In this document: positions 59,901-64,000 of the stretch, one piece after another | How the letters are laid out: every line of letters begins with the position of its first letter | Position numbering within the stretch: position 1 is the stretch's first letter | DNA from: Lytechinus pictus | Lineage: Eukaryota; Echinodermata; Echinoidea; Temnopleuroida; Toxopneustidae | Assembly: GCF_037042905.1 (NCBI RefSeq) | Contig: NC_087247.1 | Coordinates: 56,133,920-56,197,919 of the forward strand | Reading direction: 5' to 3' | Length of the DNA stretch: 64,000 nt | Notes under the pieces: generated by a model | Databases searched by the model: none | What the model saw: only the letters and a program-made list of their open reading frames with translations | Told to the model about the DNA's origin: nothing | Made by a program: the position numbers and the translations under genes

Positions 59901-60319
59901 AGGAAGAAGATTATCACAACTGTTCAATTTGATGTGCATAGAAAGACTACAACGCCAAAGATTGCTAAGTACAGACATACTGAAAGTTTTGATGTATACT
60001 AATTGGTTCAAGGGAAAATCGAACAAGAAAACAGGAGCTAAAATTGACACATGGTGCCAAGAGCATTCAGAGCTCTGATTGACTGTTAGAAGGTCATATG
60101 AAAAAGATCATATATATGATAATTATATTCATTTGTTATGTCCTGAGTGTTTTAGTACCTTCACATAAAATATGCTTCCATGTCCATATGAACATTTACT
60201 TTTACAAAATGAGTATGATATTGGTTTGACTCTCCTTGTCACTTAGATGAGAGAAGTGAATTATATTGTGCAGAACTGTTCTCATGAATCACTGGTCATC
60301 ATTGATGAACTAGGAAGAG
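32793..60319 (+). CDS. MSH4, MutS homologue 4, many exons, 3' end beyond window
   Basis: MSH4 pairs with MSH5 to form the MutS-gamma clamp that stabilises Holliday-junction intermediates and promotes meiotic crossovers; it does not repair mismatches. The exons from 34780 to 60319 join in frame and align along the length of vertebrate MSH4: connector domain (exons at 37324-40171), lever/clamp core (50831-56847), and ATPase domain (57984-60319). Diagnostic stretches include [14 protein letters not shown]-type [20 protein letters not shown] (Walker A, split between two exons) and [10 protein letters not shown] (Walker B). The catalytic residues seen are intact. About 680 codons are visible from 34780. 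The last ~190 (after DELGRG, including the helix-turn-helix dimer interface) lie beyond 64000. The 10.7-kb intron 40172-50830 carries an antisense LINE. I see no sign of pseudogenisation. Confidence 0.93.
33285..34050 (+). repeat. ~92-bp minisatellite, about 4 copies
   Basis: Units share ACTGACATAATG, TTTTGTCCTTTTGAAATACC, TGGTACTCAGAATTCTTAAA and GAACAAGGATTATGATATGA. One unit is split by the solo LTR at 33412-33808. The array lies in the MSH4 intron after exon 2. Confidence 0.75.
33412..33808. mobile_element. Solo LTR-like insertion, 397 bp
   Basis: It starts TGTGGCGTAA and ends TTACGCTACACA (TG...CA with short inverted ends), flanked by ATAT on both sides (33408-33411, 33809-33812). The sister units of the surrounding minisatellite show the uninterrupted target GATTATGATATGATAAC, confirming both boundaries. 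It is denser in GC than its surroundings. No internal LTR-element genes are present. Orientation and family are undetermined. Confidence 0.7.
34780..34974 (+). CDS. MSH4 exon 3 (N-terminal, [11 protein letters not shown] repeat)
   Basis: Acceptor TTGCAG, donor G|GTATGT. It encodes a Ser/Thr/Gly-rich region with a triple RTPG repeat and ends NPQSSVLV, which runs into AIVEGRG of the next exon and matches the SVIVAVVEGRG junction of vertebrate MSH4. Confidence 0.8.
35640..35795 (+). repeat. Repeat fragment shared with window end
   Basis: Related to 63800-63960. Both contain AATGACCTA-CATTGTAAA, a CTTCTTTCA phrase and CATGAGTGAG-AAAACAAT. Confidence 0.55.
37324..37409 (+). CDS. MSH4 exon 4 (start of connector domain)
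   Basis: Encodes [20 protein letters not shown] and ends ELILSQ, nearly identical to vertebrate MSH4. It begins with two bases completing Ala and ends in phase 0. Confidence 0.95.
37885..37947 (+). CDS. MSH4 exon 5
   Basis: Encodes [20 protein letters not shown] plus E (21 codons, phase 0 both ends). Acceptor TTCAG, donor GTAAGT. Confidence 0.93.
38342..38465 (+). CDS. MSH4 exon 6
   Basis: Encodes [20 protein letters not shown] and ends RKYFNETKG, a highly conserved MSH4 stretch. Acceptor TTACAG; donor GTATTA, phase 1. Confidence 0.95.
38832..38898 (+). CDS. MSH4 exon 7
   Basis: Encodes [20 protein letters not shown] followed by S and a split Lys. Donor GTGAGT. Confidence 0.93.
40050..40171 (+). 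CDS. MSH4 exon 8
   Basis: Encodes [20 protein letters not shown] and ends GSEQSAVI. This closely matches vertebrate MSH4. It precedes the 10.7-kb LINE-bearing intron. Confidence 0.95.
40172..41232. other. MSH4 intron, upstream of LINE
   Basis: AT-rich intronic sequence. I see no supported feature apart from the splice donor. Confidence 0.6.
41233..41341. other. Imperfect 33-bp inverted repeat abutting LINE tail
   Basis: The arms 41233-41265 and 41309-41341 (read from the left, AGGACCGCAATGTGTTATGG) pair with about four mismatches around a GC-rich 43-nt loop. The right arm ends where the LINE's AAATC-type tail begins. Confidence 0.65.
41685..43061 (-). pseudogene. LINE reverse transcriptase, main block, inactive
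   Basis: 458 codons stay open. The RT motifs run in order: YRPISVLS (15-22), FQSGFR (49-54), LLDLQKAFD (84-92, first catalytic Asp), [10 protein letters not shown] (142-151), and the catalytic box as YADN (173-176) where YADD is expected. A GIN-type motif (LGINL) follows. Loss of the second catalytic Asp predicts no polymerase activity. The N-terminal RT portion continues in another frame from 43062 to about 43390. Confidence 0.9.
43062..43395 (-). pseudogene. LINE RT N-terminal part, frameshifted with stop
   Basis: Translation gives [18 protein letters not shown] and [10 protein letters not shown], typical of the region before the RT palm, with a stop at about 43209 and a frameshift at about 43065. 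Similarity ends near 43390, where the foreign segment begins. Confidence 0.7.
43396..47150. mobile_element. ~3.7-kb unidentified insertion in the LINE with dispersed GGTAACGTATCTGAC motif
   Basis: It splits the LINE between the linker and the RT. GGTAACGTATCTGAC or close variants occur about ten times, in two clusters: 43530-44985 (five copies) and 46075-46826 (five or more). Both orientations are present. A possible minus-strand exon pair is noted separately. I could not define terminal repeats or a TSD, and I recognise no transposase. Confidence 0.55.
45830..45944 (-). CDS. Possible minus-strand terminal exon in the insertion
   Basis: After acceptor TTTCAG the minus strand encodes [20 protein letters not shown] and, after a further stretch, KKYKEAQIK before a stop. 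It is lysine/arginine-rich with a helical end. An upstream open stretch at about 46300-46340 ending VIHPSYVV at a GTAAGA donor would join in phase. No homologue is recognised, and this could be chance. Confidence 0.25.
47152..47520 (-). pseudogene. LINE linker between endonuclease and RT
   Basis: Translation gives [13 protein letters not shown], then [17 protein letters not shown], typical of the EN-RT linker of CR1/L2-group LINEs. The frame breaks near 47525, and similarity is lost near 47180, where the insertion starts. Confidence 0.75.
47521..48150 (-). pseudogene. LINE endonuclease, C-terminal part, frameshifted
   Basis: Translation in shifting frames gives [26 protein letters not shown] and ISDHLLI, the order of AP-endonuclease motifs. 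At least one frameshift occurs at about 48080. Confidence 0.75.
48151..49077 (-). pseudogene. LINE N-terminal region: 2A peptide, PHD finger, endonuclease start
   Basis: 308 codons are open. Residues 21-36 are hydrophobic ([14 protein letters not shown]). Residues 90-97 read DVETNPGP, the canonical 2A ribosome-skipping motif, with separation expected between Gly96 and Pro97. It is preceded by a hydrophobic LLLLSG, as in active 2As. A C4HC3-type PHD finger spans C103-C154. The AP endonuclease starts at about 209 (HLNMRSI, then ITETWL with the catalytic Glu). 2A peptides at the N-terminus of sea-urchin non-LTR elements are established knowledge, where they separate and dually target the leader. 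This segment itself is intact, but the element downstream is not. Confidence 0.88.
48787..48810 (-). other. 2A ribosome-skipping motif
   Basis: Encodes DVETNPGP in the LINE leader. This is a perfect match to the D-V/I-E-x-N-P-G-P consensus. Confidence 0.92.
49431..49620 (+). mobile_element. tRNA-derived SINE
   Basis: The head carries TGGCGTGCGCCTGTAATCC and the B-box GGTTCGAGCCC (about 49492). It is followed by a conserved-looking body (GGTGACGTTAAAGGTCGGTC) and a CA repeat tail (about 49591-49609). Family assignment was not possible. Confidence 0.6.
49822..50400 (+). pseudogene. Unidentified coding-like stretch, frameshifted
   Basis: From 49936 the frame [20 protein letters not shown]... 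stays open to 50094. A second frame (50088-50363) continues with acidic/lysine-rich sequence. The composition looks protein-like, but I recognise no domain. A decayed retrocopy or element remnant is as likely as chance. Confidence 0.25.
50575..50755. repeat. (ATT/ATC/GTT)n microsatellite
   Basis: Imperfect trinucleotide repeat in the MSH4 intron just upstream of exon 9. Its IIIIVI reading frame is an artefact. Confidence 0.85.
50831..50935 (+). CDS. MSH4 exon 9
   Basis: Encodes [20 protein letters not shown] then [15 protein letters not shown], matching the MSH4 core-domain start. Acceptor CATAG, donor GTAAAC, phase 1 at both ends. Confidence 0.95.
51475..51513 (+). CDS. MSH4 exon 10 (39 nt)
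   Basis: Encodes [13 protein letters not shown], equivalent to SRRLRSNILEPL in vertebrates. Acceptor TTTCAG, donor GTAAGT. Confidence 0.92.
52228..52308 (+). CDS. MSH4 exon 11
   Basis: Encodes [20 protein letters not shown] then LFYNLQS. Acceptor TTCAAAG, donor GTATGG. Confidence 0.93.
52556..52746 (+). CDS. MSH4 exon 12
   Basis: Encodes [18 protein letters not shown] then [20 protein letters not shown]. Donor GTGACA opens into a GA-rich simple repeat. Confidence 0.96.
53268..53400 (+). CDS. MSH4 exon 13
   Basis: Encodes [20 protein letters not shown] then [17 protein letters not shown], strongly conserved. Donor GTAAGA, phase 1. Confidence 0.96.
53838..53891 (+). CDS. MSH4 exon 14 (54 nt)
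   Basis: Encodes [19 protein letters not shown]. Acceptor TTTGTAG, donor GTAATT. Confidence 0.95.
54389..54606 (+). CDS. MSH4 exon 15
   Basis: Encodes [20 protein letters not shown], then [10 protein letters not shown] and FTTTDL. Acceptor GCAAG is weak, but it is the only one keeping phase 1. Donor GTAGGT, phase 0. Confidence 0.94.
54924..55338. mobile_element. 415-bp foldback MITE, Harbinger-type termini
   Basis: Both ends start GGCCCGAATTCACAAAGG in inverted orientation, and almost the whole element is self-complementary. It is flanked by a 3-bp direct repeat AAT (54921-54923, 55339-55341). The same terminus marks the Harbinger-bearing element at 60956, suggesting that element family mobilised this MITE. 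It sits in the MSH4 intron after exon 15. Confidence 0.8.
56056..56068 (+). CDS. MSH4 exon 16, 13-nt microexon
   Basis: ATCAAAATGAATG lies between TCTCCTAG and GTAAGT. It encodes IKMN plus one base, which exactly fills the gap between FTTTDL (exon 15) and [10 protein letters not shown] (exon 17); vertebrate MSH4 reads DLIKMNERCQESL here. Splice sites and phase (0 in, 1 out) all fit. Confidence 0.93.
56277..56322 (+). CDS. MSH4 exon 17 (46 nt)
   Basis: Encodes [15 protein letters not shown] and two bases of a Val. Acceptor TACAG, donor GTAAGT. Confidence 0.94.
56723..56847 (+). CDS. MSH4 exon 18
   Basis: Encodes [20 protein letters not shown] then [14 protein letters not shown]. Acceptor CTATAG, donor GTAAGT. 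Confidence 0.95.
57505..57880 (+). repeat. Intronic repeat, copy 1
   Basis: Diverged pair with about 60595-60920. Shared phrases include ATAATGTCTACC, TTTTTAACTGTATTG and ATGCAGATATGAAA. No coding content. Confidence 0.55.
57984..58078 (+). CDS. MSH4 exon 19 (start of ATPase domain)
   Basis: Encodes [20 protein letters not shown] then [12 protein letters not shown]. It begins with two bases completing Val and ends in phase 0. Confidence 0.95.
58841..58888 (+). CDS. MSH4 exon 20 (Walker A, first half)
   Basis: Encodes [16 protein letters not shown] (16 codons). The P-loop continues as SGKST in the next exon. Confidence 0.95.
59380..59547 (+). CDS. MSH4 exon 21 (Walker A, second half)
   Basis: Encodes [20 protein letters not shown] then [20 protein letters not shown] and [11 protein letters not shown], the ATPase core. 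Acceptor TTTCAG, donor GTAATA. Confidence 0.97.
60247..60319 (+). CDS. MSH4 exon 22 (Walker B), last in window
   Basis: Encodes [20 protein letters not shown] then ELGRG, with donor GTGGGT. The next exon (starting with a TNT-like phrase in homologues) is not found in 60320-64000. Confidence 0.95.
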
Positions 60320-60594
60320 GTGGGTACAATAACAATAGCAATGTTAACCATTTGACTACTAAATTCTCATTCACATTGTCTTTGTAGTTTGTACAGTGAT
60401 CACCTGGTTTCACTAATAGGCAGTGTGTTAATCACCTCTTTGCTTTTGAATTTTATTTGAGCTGTTTTGTGCTTCAAGCATCAATAGTTCATATATGAAA
60501 TATTTATCATGTATACTAATTGCTTGAGTAGACAAACTCTAATTTCAGGCTTTCCAGGAGATGTACACAGAATTTTTTTTTAAACAGTTAACAA

Positions 60595-60920
60595 CAGTAC
60601 AAATACAATCATCTTTACATCTTTGTAGTATAATACATTTTGTAAAATAGGCATATAAGATCAGATGTACTGAATTGGCAACCAAACAGATACAATAATG
60701 TCTACCCTTGTTTGATTTTTAACTGTATTGCTTGTTTTAATGCTAATTTGAGAGATTAAATGGTTTTATACAGTTTGATCATAATTCAAGAATAAAAATT
60801 GCATTAGCTATCTTATGCAGATATGAAACTGTTTTAAGATTTTTCATATTTTTCATGTTTGCCTTGTGTCACTAATCTTCCCATTGACTATTCAATTGAT
60901 TTCTAATGATTTGCTATAAA
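60595..60920 (+). repeat. Intronic repeat, copy 2
   Basis: Diverged pair of 57505-57880, ending just before the Harbinger-type terminus. Confidence 0.5.
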
Positions 60921-62699
60921 TACAAATATCAAAATCCATTCTGTGATCAATCATTGGCCCGAATTCACAAAGGTGGATTCTGCAAAATCCACGGATGAAT
61001 CCACGGATTTTGCAAGATCCACAGTCCACGGATTCGCTTTTGTGATTCACAAAGGTGGACTCGACCGAATCCACGGATTCGACCAAGCCTATTACGTCAC
61101 GATTTCGAGTCAACTGTTTGGGGTGGTCTGAAACAGTGGACTCTACAGAATCCGTGGATTTTAGGCGAATTGGCCAATCACAGCGCAGCATTTGGGTACA
61201 TTTTTGTGCAGACAAACAACCGCTGGGCGATGATTTTGCAGCAAAATTTAAAGTGGAAGACTGGACGTGAAAGTGGTGGAGAAAATACATGCTGGACCGA
61301 GCTCCGTGAAAATTGTGAGTAATTAGACATATTTTTTTTGATGAGCAATATTTTTTGTAACTTTTTATGCATTGATTTGTGAAGTAATGTCCGAATTTAT
61401 GTCATAAATGCATACGGTAATGAGAGTCGAGTTAGTGAAAAGATTTCTTGCGGAAATGGTTTTGTGTAGCCCCATAAGTACATTTCTGTGTTTGTCTTTC
61501 GCGAGCTCTGTGACACGGCTGGACGTTCTCGTTGACGTTAGACGATTAGACCCTGGACTTTTTCCCCTTTTCACTCGGTTCTTCCGAAATTTCTGATTCC
61601 TCCTGACCCTGTCGCTGGATTTTCTTAGATCTACATGGTCTATCCCTCTCTAGCCTGCAGGCCTGAAGGCTCCTGGAGAGTAAAAATCAGTCGAGTTGTG
61701 CACTCAAGTCTCACTCTCAGATTTGTCATGTCAGAATGATATTGATCATGTTGATAATCAGATTCAGAACTGACAGAATTTCAGTTAGTACTATCCATAA
61801 TCATAATGGTCATGAGTATGCCTACGGGCCGGCTATGACTACTTAGGCATAGACTGATTTCTACTCTCCAGGCTAGTCTTTTCAGCAATTTTAAAGATTT
61901 CATTTGAGATGATGAATAATTTCAAAGAAAATAAATTTGGGAGAGCATTCACTCATGTATTTTTATTTTAGCAAAGATGGGAAAATTTTCATAACACAGA
62001 TTTGAGAGAATTTTGTCAAACTGTAATCTCAATGTCTGAATCTCATTCTAGTCTCATGCTCATTTTTATAAGTTTCTTATGACTATTTTCTTTGCCATTG
62101 AAACTTAACCCTATGTCAATTTCATTTTCTATGCAGAACAAAAATGGCAGAAAATCACCGTGCTCATTTAATGCATCTTCATTCTTGATCATGTCAACAG
62201 GCTCAGAGAGGTAAGCTTTTGTTTCGATTGAACAATAAACTGATGCAGTGCTTATTGCAAAATATTACCCTTTTTTATAACTGACAAATTGTGACTTGTT
62301 TCTAAATATGGAGGTGATGTTGGTTGAAGCACTAGTGATGAAACCAACATGGCAAATTTTCGTTCCTACTTGCACAAGCAGTGACAATTTTCATCTAAGA
62401 TATAAAAAATGGATGGAGTCAAAATGAATGAAAGGAGTACGGCAATTAAAGCAGCAGATTATTTGAAACATGTGACTTGATGTATGCAATGCATACAGTG
62501 TATATTAATGTAAAAAAATTAGGAAAAGAAAAACAAACTTAATCCTAAATAGACTGGGCTATTTCCATACGGTACCTAAGAAGACTAGGGGGGGGGGGCT
62601 GAATGTTTGCAAACCTTACTTATTGTCCAGGGAATCTTGAATTACTGTTTTTTTTTCATGTTTATCTACTCTAATTCTTTTTCATGTATACACAGATAG

Positions 62700-62981
62700 C
62701 CAATTGGCCCAGACCCTGACTGGATTCCTTTTGAGTTGTACATGGATGAAGCCTTTCGAATGCGGTATCGCTTCTCAAAAGAGACTGCACTCCATCTCAT
62801 CAACATGCTTGAGGGTGATCTGAGGAGGAATACAGAACGTAGTGAACCTCTACCTGTTGTCATATGTGCCATCGATTGGACTCACGTCTACATTAGGTGT
62901 CCTGTTGGGGAACAAGCCCTGTACATCCTTAACCGGAAGAACAGGTATTCTGTCACTGTGCAGATTGCATTTTTAATATAA
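62700..62981 (+). pseudogene. Harbinger (HARBI1-like) transposase fragment with internal deletion
   Basis: After a likely acceptor ATAG (62696-62699) the frame reads DWIPFELYMDEAFRMRYRFS and a helical region, then EPLPVVICAIDWTHVYIRCP, VGEQ and LNRKNRYS. The AIDxTH motif holds the first catalytic Asp of the DDE triad, and NRKNR is a hallmark of PIF/Harbinger nucleases. About 70-80 residues normally between these parts are missing, and the rest of the DDE domain is absent, so this is not functional. A short ATG-led frame at 62142 (MAENHRAHL...) may be the remnant of an upstream exon but hits a stop. Confidence 0.8.
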
Positions 62982-63799
62982 ATGTATACTCTGTTATGCC
63001 AGTCTGAACTTTTGGGAAAGGGTCGATAATGTGACTTGTACTCCTATCATCATTCCAATGTCACTAAAATATAATAGCGGTCATTGACTTTTTTTAAGCA
63101 TTAAAATTTAGATTGTTTTTTTTTCGCACCCTCTCTTTGTAATGTACTGTACAGTTTTTATTTGTCCTTTAATTATGCTCTTGAGCATTTTCCTTACAAA
63201 TTTATTATCTAGACATTAGACGCTACAGACTGAGAATCTAAGTGAGTCTTTCGATACTTGTGTTTGATATATGAACATATATACAAAATCTTATAATTCC
63301 ATTGTATTTCTTTAAATTTAGTGTGAAAATCATTCAGACAAAGACCAGATCCTTCTCCTATTAGGTTTACTTTAAAAATGAATACTCACTTTCTTACTGT
63401 CATGCTCTTCATGTATTTTTCAATTGATAATGCCGAAGTCATATATCAATATTTAATAAATACTCAATCATCATAGAGAGTGAAGAATATGTGTATATTG
63501 ATAACATAAATATTATTACCCATATTTGACATCTGAGCTGGACATTTAAAATGTATTGCCCTATAGTTTTCATGAATATTGATAATGAGTCAGGTACTGT
63601 ATACTATAATTGTTTTTCTCAGTCTTTCTAGTACAATGTCATCCATTACAACATAATTCCTTATTTATGAATAGATATCTATATACAGTTTTTATGATAT
63701 CAATATTCAAATGAATTCTCCCAACCACATCAGCAAATCAAGGACTTCTGTAATTTCTTTAGCTGTAAGTATTTAATATAACCTGCAGTATTGTTTATG

Positions 63800-64000
63800 C
63801 AGTGCGTCCCAGAAAAAACGAAACAGATTTATCGATGATTTATAATAACTTAATCACAAATACAATAGACAAATGACCTACCATTGTAAATCTCCTCTTT
63901 CATCTAAAATTACTTAGATTATTTCTCATTCACGCATGAGTGAGCAAAACAATTTGAAAAGGGGATACCAAAAAGTCATTTGGCGGGCTCTATCTGGGTT
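63800..64000 (+). repeat. MITE-like repeat cut by window end
   Basis: Begins GTGCGTCCCAGAAAAAACGA and shares its body with 35640-35795. The rest lies beyond the window. Confidence 0.5.

Larger units (their letters stand above)
60956..64000 (+). mobile_element. PIF/Harbinger-type element, left end; right end not seen
   Basis: It starts GGCCCGAATTCACAAAGG after ATT. Subterminal repeats of ATCCACGGATT and GATTCACAAAGGTGGA follow (60980-61165). A deleted transposase fragment lies at 62700-62981. No inverted right terminus was found before the window ends, so the 3' limit is unknown and the true end may lie beyond. It occupies the MSH4 intron after exon 22. Confidence 0.6.

Noticed and set aside
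62700..62981. Functional domesticated HARBI1 gene
   Set aside because: Most of the DDE domain is absent and ~70-80 residues are deleted internally.
60320..64000. Remaining MSH4 C-terminal exons
   Set aside because: I looked for the conserved TNTEEG-, ATHF- and NYGL-like coding phrases on the + strand and saw none. The intron probably continues past the window.

Overview
The window is eukaryotic, repeat-rich and AT-rich, and looks like an echinoderm, most likely a sea urchin (inference). The grounds are one intron-rich single-copy gene with long repeat-filled introns, a CR1/L2-type LINE with a 2A peptide and PHD finger ahead of its endonuclease (a form known from sea urchins), hAT-type elements, and many CpG-rich 'GCGAGCGCGAAGCGCGAGC' arrays. 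No prokaryotic features are present.

1-27 kb is accessory DNA, a nest of mobile elements with readable target-site duplications (TSDs). At 576-4149 lies a 3.6-kb foldback element whose arms carry tandem 31-bp units. At 5.5-6.2 kb are three RFX/X-box palindromes. At 9538-12726 a 3.2-kb element with CACAGTG ends and a 5-bp CGGCG duplication interrupts a tRNA-like repeat; it carries a hAT-type element (9998-11366) and a TA-flanked MITE (11687-12251). An intact tRNA-like cloverleaf with anticodon UCA follows at 13088-13159. At least four more CAGNGGCG-ended, 8-bp-TSD-type elements fill 13.6-21 kb, several with ~120-bp satellites built on an 18-nt mirror repeat. Further arrays, G-runs and segments carrying dispersed short motifs run to 26 kb.

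27-60 kb is a MutS homologue, MSH4 (meiotic crossover), on the + strand. At least 19 coding exons at 34780-60319 join in frame, including a 13-nt microexon; a plausible exon 2 and a tentative first coding exon lie upstream. The last visible exon ends at Walker B, and the C-terminal ~190 codons lie past the window. Introns hold a ~160-bp satellite with AGGTCA half-sites and DR1 sites (31.2-32.5 kb), a solo LTR with 4-bp TSD (33412-33808), a 92-bp minisatellite, an antisense LINE (41342-49077) split by a ~3.7-kb segment with its own dispersed motif, a SINE, and a foldback MITE (54924-55338).

60-64 kb is the MSH4 intron after the Walker B exon. It holds the left end of a PIF/Harbinger-type element sharing its terminus with the 54.9-kb MITE, plus a deleted Harbinger transposase fragment (62700-62981).

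The best candidates for something new are the RSS-like CACAGTG element in a tRNA-like sequence, the hairpins with different stems but an inverted common loop, the segments each carrying a private dispersed motif, and the DR1 satellite inside MSH4.
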